Positions 23,285-33,503 are shown, numbered from the stretch's first letter. The stretch: 64,000 bases of DNA from Chelydra serpentina (GCA_037349315.1 JBAIAC010000003.1:9610501-9674500), one strand, 5' to 3'. The notes: generated by a model not told the origin, from the letters alone. Numbers and translations are program-made.

Positions 23285-23631
23285 TAGGTTTCAGTGTATT
23301 AGCCGTGTTAATCTGTGTCAGCAAAACAAAAATAAGAAAGAAAAACTTGTAGCACCTTAGAGACTAACAAATTTATTTCAGCATAAGCTTTCGTGGGTTA
23401 GAACCCACTTCATCGGATGCATGGAATGAAACATACCGTAGACAGATATTTATACAGTCAGAGAAACATGATAAGGTCGAGGTGCATAGACCAACCTTAA
23501 GAGGCTAATTAGTTGAGAGGAACCATAACAGCAGGGGAAGAAAAACCTTTGAAGTGATAAACAAGATGGTCACACAGGTGTGAATGAGGATCGTTAACTT
23601 AAGGGAAATAGATTCAATTAACGTAACGTAA
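23285..23631 (-). mobile_element. Penelope-like element 3' tail (5'-truncated)
   Basis: Flanked by exact 12-base duplications CCAATTTTATGA (23273-23284 and 23632-23643). On the minus strand it includes CACGAAAGCTTATGC, AATAAATTTGTTAGTCTC and the end GATTAACACGGCTAATAC-type sequence that I recognise as the non-coding end of turtle Neptune-type PLEs downstream of the GIY-YIG endonuclease region. No coding part is present. It contains a hammerhead-like core (see next entry). Assignment to PLE is from remembered family sequence. Confidence 0.7.
23381..23416 (-). ncRNA. hammerhead-ribozyme-like motif in PLE tail
   Basis: Minus strand reads CCGATGA, a stem of AGTGGGTT closed by AACCCAC with a CTA loop, then GAAA, then a tiny GC-TTAT-GC hairpin. 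This is the arrangement core 1 / stem II / GAAA / very short stem III described for hammerhead variants in Penelope-like elements. The core is CCGATGA instead of CTGATGA, so activity is doubtful. Confidence 0.55.
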
Positions 23632-23776
23632 CCAATTTTATGAGATACCTTTGTGAATCTTTGCAATCATCTTTGGACTTAACTATCGAGTAATTTTGTA
23701 TCACCCACAAACATTGCCACCTCACTATTTACCCCATTTTACAGATCATTTATGGGCACAGTTCAGAACTTTGGGG

Positions 23777-24025
23777 GACATAGAAATATAGGGCTGGAAG
23801 GGACCATCTAATCCATCCACTGTGCTGAGACAGGGCCAAGTAAACCTTTATCATCTCTGATCAGTGTTTTCCTAACCTGTTCTTAAAACTTCCAGTGATG
23901 GGGATTCCACAATCTCCCCTGGAAGCCTGCTACAGAATTTAACAACCCTCACAGTTTAAGTGTTTTCCCTAGTATGTAACTGAAGTCTCCTTTGCTGCAG
24001 ATAAAGCCCATTGCTTCTTTTCCTA
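23777..24025 (-). mobile_element. CR1 LINE 3' fragment
   Basis: Plus-strand reading GGGCTGGAAGGGACCATCTAA, then CCAGTGATGGGGATTCCACA and AACAACCCTCACAGTT: the reversed CR1 3' end and ORF2 C-terminus of a subfamily other than the 24-28 kb copy. Confidence 0.75.
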
Positions 24026-24268
24026 CCTTTAGTGGACATAGTGTGAATTGGGAGTGCTTTGTTCCAGGCTCTTCTAAAAAGACAGTCAGTCAGCTGCGAA
24101 CGAGCTGAGCAGCAAATAGCAGAGAAGCAAACAGGTGGAGTTAGCCTGGGAGTTCGCCTGGAGAGAGCCTACTGCGGCATCCCTCTTGCAGGTTCCCTGA
24201 GTAGCTTCTGCCACAAGTGAGGAAACTCTTCGAAGGAAGGGACTATGGATGCTGAGTGATCCGCTGTC

Positions 24269-25258
24269 GTGACCTGCACAGGATGTGCCATATTTGTCTT
24301 TCTTCCACAGGATAGAAGCGACTTTGTCTGTACAAAGTGCAAGCTGATCTCCATATTGGAGGAGAAGATTCAAGGTCTGGAGAAAGGAGTATCAACCCTG
24401 CGTTCCATAAAAGAAAATGAGGAGTTCCTGGATAGACGTCAGGATAGGCTTCAGCGGGCACAGTGTTCTGAGGATTCAGAGCAGGCTACGCAGCGGGGAC
24501 AGAAGGCCAGTGAGGATAATTGGCAGCATGTGACCTCCAGAAGAGGAAAGAGTATGAGACAAGTCCATGTACCAGAAACGCAGATTCAGATGAGCAACCG
24601 TTTTCATGTTCTCTCCACAGGTACTAGTGCAGAGAGTGGAGTGAATGATACATCTGAGGGAACAGAGCAGAAGGAGACTGCACTGACTGGAAGGCATGAG
24701 ATGCACAGTCCTAGGGATGGGGGTTCCACGACCACCACTCCCAAGAGGAGGAGGAGGGTGGTGGTGGTCGGGGACTCTCTCCTCAGGGGGACTGAGTCAT
24801 CTATCTGCCGCCCTGACTGGGAAAACCGAGAGGTGTGCTGCTTGCCAGGGGCAAGGATTCATGATGTGACGGAGAGACTGCCGAGACTCATCAAGCCCTC
24901 AGATCGCTACCCCTTCCTGCTTCTCAACGTGGGCACCAATGATACTGCCAAGAATGACCTTGAGCATATCACTGCAGACTACGTGTCTCTGGGAAGAAGG
25001 ATAAAGGAGTTTGAGGCGCAAGTGGTGTTCTCGTCCATTCTCCCTGTGGCAGGAAAAGGCCAGGGTAGAGACCGTCGAATCGTGGAAGTCAACGAATGGT
25101 TACACAGATGGTGTCGGAGAGAAGGGTTCGGATTCTTTGACCATGGGATGGTGTTCCAAGAAGGAGTGCTAGGCAGAGATGAGCTCCACCTGACAAAGAG
25201 AGGGAAGAGCATCTTTGGAAGCAGGCTGGCTAACCTAGTGAGGAGGGCTTTAAACTAG
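24269..25258 (+). CDS. CR1 ORF1 protein (esterase-type)
   Basis: 329 codons without interruption. The frame starts at GTG; an in-frame TGA lies 12 bases upstream, and relatives as I recall them start MTCTGCA, so an ATG has probably become GTG here. The N-terminus has a zinc-binding pattern, C3-x2-C6 and C21-x2-C24, then a short charged helix (26-50). Residues 164-325 form an SGNH/GDSL-type esterase: [11 protein letters not shown] with S170, GTND with N224, and DELHL with D304 and H307. All three catalytic positions are present. ORF1 esterases of CR1 are thought to bind lipid or assist the ribonucleoprotein; the exact role is unsettled. Translation would depend on the lost ATG being bypassed. 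Confidence 0.9.
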   Translation: MTCTGCAIFVFLPQDRSDFVCTKCKLISILEEKIQGLEKGVSTLRSIKENEEFLDRRQDRLQRAQCSEDSEQATQRGQKASEDNWQHVTSRRGKSMRQVHVPETQIQMSNRFHVLSTGTSAESGVNDTSEGTEQKETALTGRHEMHSPRDGGSTTTTPKRRRRVVVVGDSLLRGTESSICRPDWENREVCCLPGARIHDVTERLPRLIKPSDRYPFLLLNVGTNDTAKNDLEHITADYVSLGRRIKEFEAQVVFSSILPVAGKGQGRDRRIVEVNEWLHRWCRREGFGFFDHGMVFQEGVLGRDELHLTKRGKSIFGSRLANLVRRALN

Positions 25259-25302
25259 GTTCACTGGGGGAAGGAGACCAAAGCCATGAGGTAAGTGGGG
25301 AA

Positions 25303-27806
25303 GTGGGATACCGGGAGGAAGCACAAGTAGGTGAGTGCAAGAGAGGAGGGTTCCTGCCCCATACTGGGACAGCAGGACGATCGGATCTTAAATGCCTATA
25401 CACAAATGCAAGAAGCCTGGGGAACAAGCAGGGAGAACTGGAAGTCTTTGCACAGTCAAGGAATTATGATGTAATTGGAATAACAGAGACTTGGTGGGAT
25501 AACTCACATGATTGGAGTACTGTCATGGATGGATATAAACTGTTCAGGAAGGATAGGCAGGGCAGAAAAGGTGGGGGAGTTGCGTTGTATGTAAGAGAGC
25601 AGTATGACTGCTCAGAGCTCCAGTATGAAACTGCAGAAAAACCTGAGAGTCTCTGGATTAAATTTAGAAGTGTGAGCAACAAGGGTAATGTCGTGGTGGG
25701 AGTCTGCTACAGACCACCAGACCAGGGGGATGAGGTGGACGAGGCTTTCTTCCAGAAACTAACAGAAGTTACTAGATCACAGGCCCTGGTTCTCATGGGT
25801 GACTTTAATCACCCCGATATCTGCTGGGAGAGCAATACAGCGGTCCACAGACAATCCAGAAAGTTTTTGGAAAGTGTAGGGGACAATTTCCTGGTGCAAT
25901 TGCTGGAGGAACCAACTAGGGGAAAAGCTCTTCTTGACCTGCTGCTCACAAACAGGGAGGAAATAGTAGAGGAAGCAATAGTGGATGGGAACCTGGGAGG
26001 CAGTGACCATGAGATTGTCGAATTCAGGATCCTGACACAAGGAAGAAAGGAGAGCAGTAGAATACAGAGCCTGGACTTCAGAAAAGCAGACTTTGACTCC
26101 CTCAGGGAACTGATGGGCAAGGTCCCCTGGGAGAATAACATGAGGGGGAAAGGAGTCGAGGAAAGCTGGCTGTATTTTAAAGAATCCTTATTGAGGTAGC
26201 AGGAACAAAACATCCTTATGTGTAGAAAGAAAAGTAAATATGGCAGGCGACCAGCTTGGCTTAACAGTGAAATCCTTGCTCGTCTTCAACACAAAAAAGC
26301 AGCTTACAAGAAGTGGAAGATTGGACAAATGACCAGGGAGGAGTATAAAAATATTGTTCAGGCATGCAGGAGTGAAATTAGGAAGGCCAAATCACACTTG
26401 GAGTTGCAGCTAGCCGGAGATGTTAGGAGTAACAAGAAGGGTTTCTTCAGGTATGTGAGCAAGAAGAAGAAAGTCAAGGAAAGTGTGGGCCCCTTGCTGA
26501 ATGAGGGAGGGAACCTAGTGACAGAGGATGTGGAGAAAGCTAGTGTACTCAATGCTTTTTTTGCCTCTGTCTTCACAGACAAGGTCAGCTCCCAGGCGGC
26601 TGCACTCAGCAGCACGGTATGGGGAGGAGGTGACCAGCCCTCTGTGGAGAAAGAAGTAGTTCGGGACTGTTTAGAAAAGCTGGACGAGCACAAGTCCATG
26701 GGGCCAGATGCACTGCATCCGATGGTGCTAAAGGAGATGGCCGATGAGATTGCAGAGCCATTGGCCATTATCTTTGACAAATCATGGCAATCGGGGGAGG
26801 TCCCGGATGACTGGAAAAAAGCTAATGTAGTGCCCATCTTTAAAAAAGGGAAGAAGGAAAATCCGGGGAACTACAGGCCAGTCAGTCTCACCTCAGTCCC
26901 TGGACAAATCATGGAACAGGTCCTCAAGGAATCAATTCTGAACCACTTAAAGGAGGGGAAAGCGATCAGGAACAGTCAGCATGGATTCACCAAGGGCAAG
27001 TCATGCCTGACTAACCTAATTGCCTTCTATGATGAGATAACTGGCTCTGTGGATGAGGGGAAAGCAGTGGATGTGCTATTTCTTGACTTTAGCAAAGCTT
27101 TTGATACAGTCTCGCACAGCGTTCTTGCCAGCAAGTTAAAGAAGTATGGGCTGGATGAATGGACGGTAAGGTGGATAGAAAACTGGCTGGATGGTCGCGC
27201 TCAACGGGTAGTGACCAATGGCTCCATGTCTAGTTGGCAGCCGGTATCAAGTGGAGTGCCCCAAGGGTCGGTGCCTGGGCCGGTTTTGTTCAATATCTTC
27301 ATCAACGATCTGGAGGATGGTGTGGACTGCACCCTTAGCAAGTTTGCAGATGACACTAAACTGGGAAGAGTGGTTGATACGCTGGAGGGTAGGGAGAGGA
27401 TAGAGAGGGACCTAGACAAATGAGAGGATTGGGCCAAAAGAAATCTGATGAGGTTCAACAAGGACAAGTGCAGAGTCCTGCACTTAGGACGGAAGAATCC
27501 CATGCACTGCTACAGACTAGGGACCGAATGGCTGGGCAGCTGTTCTGCAGAAAAGGAGCTAGGGGTTACAGTGGACGAAAAGCTGAATATGAGTCAACAG
27601 TGTGCCCTTGTTGCCAAGAAGGCTAATGACATTTTGGGCTGTATAAGTTGGGGCATTTCCAGCAGATCGAGGGACGTGATTATTCCCCCCTATTCGGCAC
27701 TGGTGAGGCCTCATTTGGAGTACTGTGTCCAGTTTTGGGCCCCACACTACAAGAAGGATGTGGATAAATTGGAAAGAGTCCAACGGAGGGCAACAAAAAT
27801 GATTAG
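25303..27806 (+). pseudogene. CR1 ORF2: APE endonuclease plus reverse transcriptase
   Basis: One frame is kept throughout, broken only by TAG at 26197-26199 and TGA at 27421-27423. Endonuclease residues (counting from 25303) are visible: N35 (YTNARS), E62 (ITETWWD), Y136, D167 and N169 (MGDFN), and S234-D235-H236. RT motifs follow: [53 protein letters not shown] (motif A), [16 protein letters not shown] (motif B) and FADD (27343-27354, motif C). The catalytic residues are all intact. Near 27421 relatives read DKLEDW; here the leucine codon is TGA. No protein of full length can be made, although both halves are structurally plausible. Confidence 0.93.
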
Positions 27807-28013
27807 CAAAATGAAAATAAGGTTGAGGTTATGGGGCAAGTGATTTTGCTTTTCTACAATTTCAGCTCGAGCACGGCGACGGAAGCAGTCTATGTAGAAG
27901 TCCAATTTGTTGTTTCGACCTTCAGGAGGAGTCCACGCAGAATCCTTCTTTTTGTAGTTTTGGTAGGAAGGATTCTGTGGCTTAGTATGTTGCATAGAGG
28001 TCTGTTGGAAAAA
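27807..28013 (-). mobile_element. Penelope-like coding fragment replacing CR1 sequence
   Basis: CR1 breaks at AAAATGATTAG and resumes at TTCCAAAGAGGATGG; between them lies unrelated sequence. On the minus strand it has one open frame with SAWTPPEGRNNKLDFYIDCF and [17 protein letters not shown]. The pattern W-TPPEGR-LD-YI, followed after some 30 residues by a N-L segment, is the region just upstream of the RT domain in Neptune-like PLEs. About 120 bases of CR1 are missing (compared with 39119-39240), so this is a replacement, not a simple insertion. No target duplication is seen. Family call is from memory of PLE proteins. Confidence 0.55.
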
Positions 28014-28344
28014 TTCCAAAGAGGATGGATCTAGACTGTTCTCAGTGGTCCAAGATGACAGAACAAGGAGTAATGGTCTCAAGTTGCAGAGGGGGAGGTT
28101 TAGGTTGGATATTAGGAAAAACTTTTTCACTAGTAGGGTGGTGATGCACTGGAATGGGTTACCTAGGGAGGTGGTGGAATCTCCTTCCTTAGAGGTTTTT
28201 AAAGGTCAGGCTTGACAAAGCCCTGGCTGGGATGATTTAGTTGGGGTTGGTCCTGCTTTGAGCAGGGGGTTGGACTAGGTGACCTCCTGAGGTCCCTTCC
28301 AACCCTGAGATTCTATGATTCTATGAAGAAAAATGGATCCCTGT

Positions 28345-28715
28345 TCTTTTTTTATAACAGCCCTTAACATATCTGAAGACTGTTATCAGGCCCCCCCCCC
28401 CCACTCCTTGGTCTTTTTTTGTGAAGACTAAACATGCCCAGTTTTTTTTTTTAACCTTTCCTCGTATGTCAGGTTTTCTAAACCTTTTCTCATTTTTAAT
28501 GCTCTCACCCAGACTTACTCCAATTTGTCCACCTCTTTCCTAGAGTGAGGCACCCAAAACTCCAGCTGGGGCCTCACCAGTGCAAGTAGAGTGGGACAAT
28601 TACCTCCTGTGTCTTATATATTCCCCAGCTGCATCACATTGTTGATTCACATTCGATTTGTTATCCACTGTAACCCCCAGATCCTTTTCAGCCGTACTAC
28701 CACTTAGCCAGTTTA
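28345..28715 (-). mobile_element. CR1 LINE fragment
   Basis: Reversed CR1 ORF2 C-terminal region: CTCCAATTTGTCCACCTC, AACTCCAGCTGGGGCCTCACC, ACTGTAACCCCCAGATCC. Interrupted by a C-run (28391-28404) and a T-run. Different, older subfamily than 24-28 kb. Confidence 0.75.
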
Positions 28716-29300
28716 TAAGTTGAGATCAAATGAGTAACTAAAGGGTAAAAATCCTTATGAGACTGTTTTAGCTAGTAAAAAACAGCCATTATAAAACCAA
28801 GAGATTCAGGGTTAAGGTTAAACTTACTGTACAAGAAACCCAGACATTTAAAACTCTGGAAATCCATAGTTCAGGCACTCAAACAACCGTAACTCTGCTC
28901 CATAGAGGCTCCAGCACCTCTTTCTCCCTCTTTCTGGGTGCAGTATTGATAGTGTGCACCACAGGGCACTGTATTTATAAATCACCTCTCTGGTACTAAA
29001 CGTACTGCTAACCTTAGTCCTGTTCATGCAAGTGCCCTAATTCCATGATCTGGGCCAAGAGACACATGAGCTCTGTCCTGTGACATCAGGAGAACTAGCC
29101 GACACATTAAATCATTTGCTGGGCACCCTAAATCAACAGATAAAGCAGGAAAAGAGGGGGATTCAGAGAAGGGCAATGAAAATACATAGAGTGAAGAGAT
29201 AGAGATTGGTTTGGCCTTGATTCCCTGCTGCTCTGTGTTTGTGTCATGGACATTTTGATGTAAATTCAGTGTGAGGACCTCTGGCCTTCTCTGTTCCCAG
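28716..29300. other. unassigned sequence upstream of nuclease exon
   Basis: No repeat ends or open exon recognised. If the nuclease pseudo-exon belongs to a longer gene, this would be its intron. Confidence 0.4.
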
Positions 29301-29538
29301 CTGTCTGGCTTAACAGAGAGAAGCATGAAAATGAAAGAAAACAGATCTCCAAAACTGAAAGTAAACCAAGCCACCAATGAAGATTATGAGAGAACAGGCT
29401 ATGACCAGGGACACCTGATCCCAAACTCTTTTGCAGGGTGATAAAGGCCAAATGGCCACCTTCACCAATGCGGTCCCCATGGACCTCTGCTTCAATAGGA
29501 TCAACTGGTACAAGCTGGAATGAAATCTCAAGAAGCAG
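29301..29538 (+). pseudogene. ENDOD1-like DNA/RNA non-specific endonuclease exon, broken
   Basis: An acceptor TTCTCTGTTCCCAG ends at 29300 and a donor CAG|GTAACA starts at 29539. The exon first reads LSGLTERSMK... then NQATNEDYERTGYDQGHLIP and NSFAG, matching the conserved TGYDRGHLNPNSF core of endonuclease domain-containing 1 (ENDOD1)-like proteins. A one-base frameshift just after this gives TGA at 29439; in the next frame it continues ATFTNAVPMDLCFNRINWYK, again the family signature, up to TGA at 29521. The DRGH catalytic motif reads DQGH, so the arginine is lost. Two disabling changes and the motif loss make this a pseudogene or dead exon. No other exons of it were found nearby. Confidence 0.8.
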
Positions 29539-29564
29539 GTAACAGTTTGTAGTTGTGCATTTCA

Positions 29565-31500
29565 TTTGTCCTTCCTAAGTGTAGTACTTTGCACTTATCT
29601 TTATTGAATTTCATCTTGTTGATGTCAGACCAATTCTCTATTTTGTTCAAGGTTCTTTTGAATTCTAATCCTGTCCCTCCAAAGTGCTTCCAGGCCCTCC
29701 CAGCTTGGTGTCACCTTCAACTTTTATAAGCACTCTCCACTCCATTATCCAAGTCACTAATGAAAATATTGAATAGTGCCAGACCCAGGACTGGAACCCT
29801 CCAGATACAGCCACCCATTTTGACAGCAACCAATTGATAACCACTCTTTGAGTATGGTCTTTCAACCGATAGTGCACTTACCATATTGTAATTTCATCTA
29901 GGTTGCATTTCCCTAATTTACTTATGAGGTTGTTATGTGGAACTGTCTCAAAAGTGCTACTAAAATTAAAATATGTCATATCTACTGCTTCCCCCTATCT
30001 AAAGAGACTATCAAAGAGGGAAATCAGGTTCGTTTAGCATTTATTTTTTGACAAATCCATGTTGGCCATTCCTTGTAACCCTATTATCCTCTTGGTGTTT
30101 ACTAATTACTTATTTAATAATTTGTTCTAGTATCTTTCCAGTTCAGCTGACTGGTCTATAACTCCCTGGGTTCTCTTTGTTCCCCTTTTTAAACATAGCT
30201 ATTCTGTTTGCCCTTCTCCAGTCCTCTGGGACCTCACCTGTCCTCTGTGAGTTCTCAAAGATAATTACTAATAGTTCTGAGATTTCTTCAGCTAGTTCCT
30301 TAAGTACCTGTGTACCAGGGTGAATTTCATCAGGCTCTGATCACTTGACTACATCTAATTTATCTAAATATTCTTTAATCTATTCTTTTATTATTTTGGA
30401 TTGTGTTCCTTCCCCCTTTTTCTTAATATTAATTGTGTTGAATATCTGGTCACCATTAACCTTTTTAGGGAAGACTGAAACAAAATAGGCATTAAACACC
30501 TCAGCCTTCTTAATTCCATCTATTATTAGCACTCCTTCCACAGTAAGTAGAGGACCTACACTTTCCTTTGTCTCTCTCTTACTCCTAATGTATTTTAAAA
30601 ACCTATTCTTATTGCCATTTATGTCCCTTGCCATGTGTAACTTATTTTGTGCTTTAGCCTTTCTGGATGTGTTTTGTTTCTACATTTTGTTTGTTTGTAC
30701 TCCTTAGCAATTCATCCATCTTTCCACTTTTTGAAGGAGTCCTTTTTGATTTTCAGGTCATTGAAGAATGCCTCATGGAGCCATATTGGCCTCTTTCTAT
30801 TATTCCTGTCATTCCTTTGTACCAGGATAGTTTGCAGTTGTCCCTTTAATATTGCCTCCTTGAGAAACTGCCAGCTCTCCTGAACACCTTTTTGCCTTAG
30901 ATTTTCTTACCGTGGGACGTAATCTACAAGTTCTTGGACTCTGTTAAAGTCTGCTTTTTTAAGGCCATTAACTTTTTTCTGTTACTCTCACTCCTTCTTA
31001 TCTGTGGAATCATGAAATCTATTATTTTATGATCACATTCACTCCCACTGCCTTCCACCTTCAGATTAAATACCAACTCCGCCCTGTTGCTCAGAATCAA
31101 ATCTAAAATTGCTGCTCCTCTAGTTACTTCCTCCACTTTTGGAATATATACATATATCCCCAGTACATTCCAAGAGCTTATAGAAAACACAAAATTTCCG
31201 GTATTATTTTTTCAACAGATGTCTAGGTAGTTCAAGTTATCTAGGTTTGGGGTTTTGGATATTTCTCTTATTTGTTCTAGAAATGCCTCACCCACCTTGT
31301 CTTCCTGGTTGGGCGATATACAGTAGACCCCTACCATGATGTCACTCCTATTTTTTTTACCCCTTTTATCTTTACCCAGAGACTTCTAACTGGTCTGCCT
31401 CTCACCTCCTTCTGGTCACCTAAGAATAAGTGAATATATAATACAACACCTAATCAATGTTTACTTTGCCTGTCCTTCCTGAACAAGCTATACTCCTCTG
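29565..31500 (-). mobile_element. CR1 LINE, degenerate, reaching TRIM intron donor
   Basis: Reversed CR1 running from the ORF2 middle (29570, AAGTGTAGTACTTTGCAC) to the endonuclease start (31454-31500, EEYSLFRKDRQ-like). Minus-strand blocks include FNAYFVSVFPKKV, VTRGAAILDLILSN and HKIIDFMI. Multiple stops. Its 5' end lies about 50 bases from the splice donor of the TRIM exon, so it occupies the start of that gene's first coding intron. Confidence 0.88.
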
Positions 31501-31552
31501 TACAAATACTCCCTTCAAGTTTTAATTCACCAAGATAAATAACATTGCCTAC

Positions 31553-31960
31553 CCTGTGCTCCTGGACAGCCTCCTCCATAGGAACCACCATGTGAGCTCG
31601 GTGAGCAAGGGATCTTTCACACACCACACAGATGGGGATCTGATCCTCTTTGCAGTAGAATTTCAAAGGCTCTTGATGTTTCTTGCACATATTTCCTCCT
31701 ACACGTTTTTCCACTGTTTGTGAACTTAAACATTCCACGATATTCTTCAGCTCCCTGTTTGGCCTTAAGTTTCTCTTTTGGAACCTCTTTTTGCATAAAG
31801 GACAGGTGCTGTCTACATCTTCTTCCTCACAGAGCTGAGTGATACATTCTCTGCAGAAGCTGTGTCCACACTCAATAGTCACAGGCTCTCGAAATAAATC
31901 CAAACAGATGGAACAAGTAACTTCATCTTTAATGTTCATTACAGAATCTGCAGCTGCCAT
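31553..31960 (-). CDS. TRIM family E3 ligase, first coding exon (RING and B-box)
   Basis: 136 codons from ATG (context ACCATGG) to a GT donor at 31552-31551, phase 0. The RING finger is complete: C16, C19, C31, H33, C36, C39, C53, C56 (CSICLDLFREPVTIECGHSF). The B-box 2 is also complete: C92, H95, C103, D106, C111, C114, H120, H123 in PLKFYCKEDQIPICVVCERS. The exon ends at PMEEAVQEHR, where TRIM7/10/27/39-type genes also end exon 1. RING domains of this type recruit an E2 and ubiquitinate targets, often in innate immunity. A pyrimidine-rich TTGTTTGTTTTCTCATACAAAG just upstream could be a 3' splice site for a 5' UTR exon. Coiled-coil and SPRY exons should lie at lower coordinates but were not recognised; which TRIM it is cannot be said. 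Could be a single-exon remnant. Confidence 0.9.
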
Positions 31961-32503
31961 GGTTCTTTGTATGAGAAAACAAACAAGTTCCTTGTCACTT
32001 CACATACCCCACAGTGTGTTACTCTTACAGCAGAAAGGTGTCTTGCTCCTCAGAAATCGGGTCCAAAGGTCCTGGTTGCATTTGTATTGGTCCAGTTCCA
32101 AGGAGCTACTCCCTAGAGACTCAACAAATACCTTTGCTCTCTGAGGAACATGGATAAGCTTATTCCCATATCACTGAGAGCACCTCCCCGCAGGCAAAAT
32201 GGGAGGGACACAGTCTGTGCTTGGAAAATGACCCATTTTTTACAATAGTTGTCACAGAAAATTCATCTCATCCCTGAACTGGTGTTTAAAATGGCCTGGC
32301 TGCCCATTAGATGAGGTAGAAATCATTTCCAGTAACACTCCAGAGAGGGTCCACTTGACGAGGGCACTGATTCAAGGTCAAATAGGGCTGCCAAGTTTCT
32401 CCAGAAATGGTTTTCTCTATAGTGCTCCAGCAGGTGGGGGTTAGTGAGTGTGAGCATCTGCAGTGTGTGCTGGGCTCTACCCAGGGTCCAAGCTAACTAA
32501 GCT
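31961..32503. other. sequence upstream of TRIM exon
   Basis: May hold 5' UTR, promoter or first intron of the TRIM gene. No CpG-rich core or TATA box stands out. Confidence 0.4.
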
Positions 32504-32627
32504 TAGGGTGACCAGATGTCCTGATTTTATAGGGACAGTCCCGATTTTTGGGTCTTTTTCTTATGTAGGCTCCTATTACCCCTTACCCCCTGTCCCGATT
32601 TTTTACACTTGTTATCTGGTCACCCTA
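32504..32627. mobile_element. 124-bp hAT MITE, TAGGGTGACCAGA ends
   Basis: Terminal repeats TAGGGTGACCAGATGTCC and GTTATCTGGTCACCCTA are inverted. Target duplication ACTAAGCT is exact on both sides (32496-32503 and 32628-32635). The body has the paired CCTGATTTTATAGGGACAG / CTGTCCCGATTTTTT motif. Non-autonomous hAT element. Confidence 0.93.
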
Positions 32628-32635
32628 ACTAAGCT

Positions 32636-33182
32636 GAAGGGGAGAAGGTCTGTGAAGCTGGGCAGAGGCAAAAAATGTGAACACTTCAAACCCAGTATCC
32701 TAACTGCCCCCAGCTGATGCACATGGAAACACACAGAATATTCAGCTAAAAAAAAAACTTTGTGAAGGTGAAGTTAAGGCAGCTTCTGCACAGTAGAGGC
32801 CTCTGCTTCCTACATCTCTGTGGCATGTGGTATTCAGCACCTCAGACACAACCGTTAGAAAGCAGAAAATGCTCAGTGAAAGGTCTCTCCATGTTGACTC
32901 AAAATTAATGTTAGTGTGATGAGAGAAGCAAACCACAGACTCATAAACACCAGAAAATGCAGTTACAGGTGCAGCTTCGTACTCAGAACAACCAGCAGCA
33001 CTGAGCTCTTACCTTAGCTCAGCCCTTCTATCCCTTCACCACCCTCAGTGAGCCCCACCATAATTTCTTTCTTATCTGGAATCTCCCAAGCCTGCTGGTA
33101 TCTCGTCTAACCACTTTGGTCTCCTCCTGAAGAGGGATCTTTTCTCTCTTTCTGTGGTATTCCCAGGCCTTGGGCTTCTCAC
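32636..33182. other. unassigned sequence
   Basis: No supported feature. Confidence 0.5.
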
Positions 33183-33503
33183 TAGAGTTGGTCAGAAAAT
33201 GTTTTTTTCGCCGTTGACATTTTCAATTAAAACTAAGGAAAATGTTTTTGTCAACATTTTCAGTGGAAAACTGACTTTTCACTAAAAACAATGCACACCA
33301 CCAAACCAAATTTTTGGTTAAAAAACCCCCCAGAAAACTAAAGTCAGCATATGTCCAAAATAATTTTTTCAGCTTCTTGATTTTCTGATAAGAAATTGGG
33401 TATTTTTGAGGAAAACAGACACTTTCCATGAAAAGTTTCATTTTGTTGAAAACTCAATTTCCTCTTGAAAAAATGTTCAGTGGAAAGCTTTTGACCAGCA
33501 CTA
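33183..33503. mobile_element. 321-bp AT-rich hAT MITE
   Basis: Starts TAGAGTTGGTCAGAAAATG, ends CTTTTGACCAGCACTA (inverted), with exact 8-base duplication CTTCTCAC at 33175-33182 and 33504-33511. A paralogous, left-truncated copy at 40410-40664 shares the interior. Confidence 0.9.

Larger units (their letters stand above)
22337..23760 (-). mobile_element. L3/CR1-like LINE, split by a PLE tail
   Basis: Same family as 4468-6305. 3' end at CATAAGAACGGCCATACTGG; minus-strand peptides include KRATKIIRGME, NPLPEDV-like LWNLLPEDVMKAK and MKFSVDKCKIMH. The sequence stops at 23272 within the TTGGGTGACTTGGCAGC region and resumes at 23632, the gap being a Penelope-like tail with a 12-base target duplication. 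5'-truncated near 23760. Confidence 0.85.
24063..28325 (+). mobile_element. nearly full-length CR1 LINE
   Basis: Contains 5' UTR (about 24063-24268), ORF1 (24269-25258), a 44-base spacer, ORF2 (from 25303) and a 3' end with GATTCTATGATTCTATGA at 28308-28325. Only two nonsense codons interrupt ORF2 up to 27806, which makes this the youngest-looking LINE in the window. Near the 3' end about 120 bases of CR1 are replaced by 207 bases of PLE-like DNA (27807-28013). The rest of ORF2 (28014-28225, [22 protein letters not shown]) has a frameshift. The GC-poor flanks and lack of a clear target duplication are usual for CR1. Confidence 0.95.

Noticed and set aside
29416..29436. Splice acceptor CTCTTTTGCAG inside the nuclease exon
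   Set aside because: Coding similarity runs straight across it; the simpler reading is a one-base frameshift just after it.
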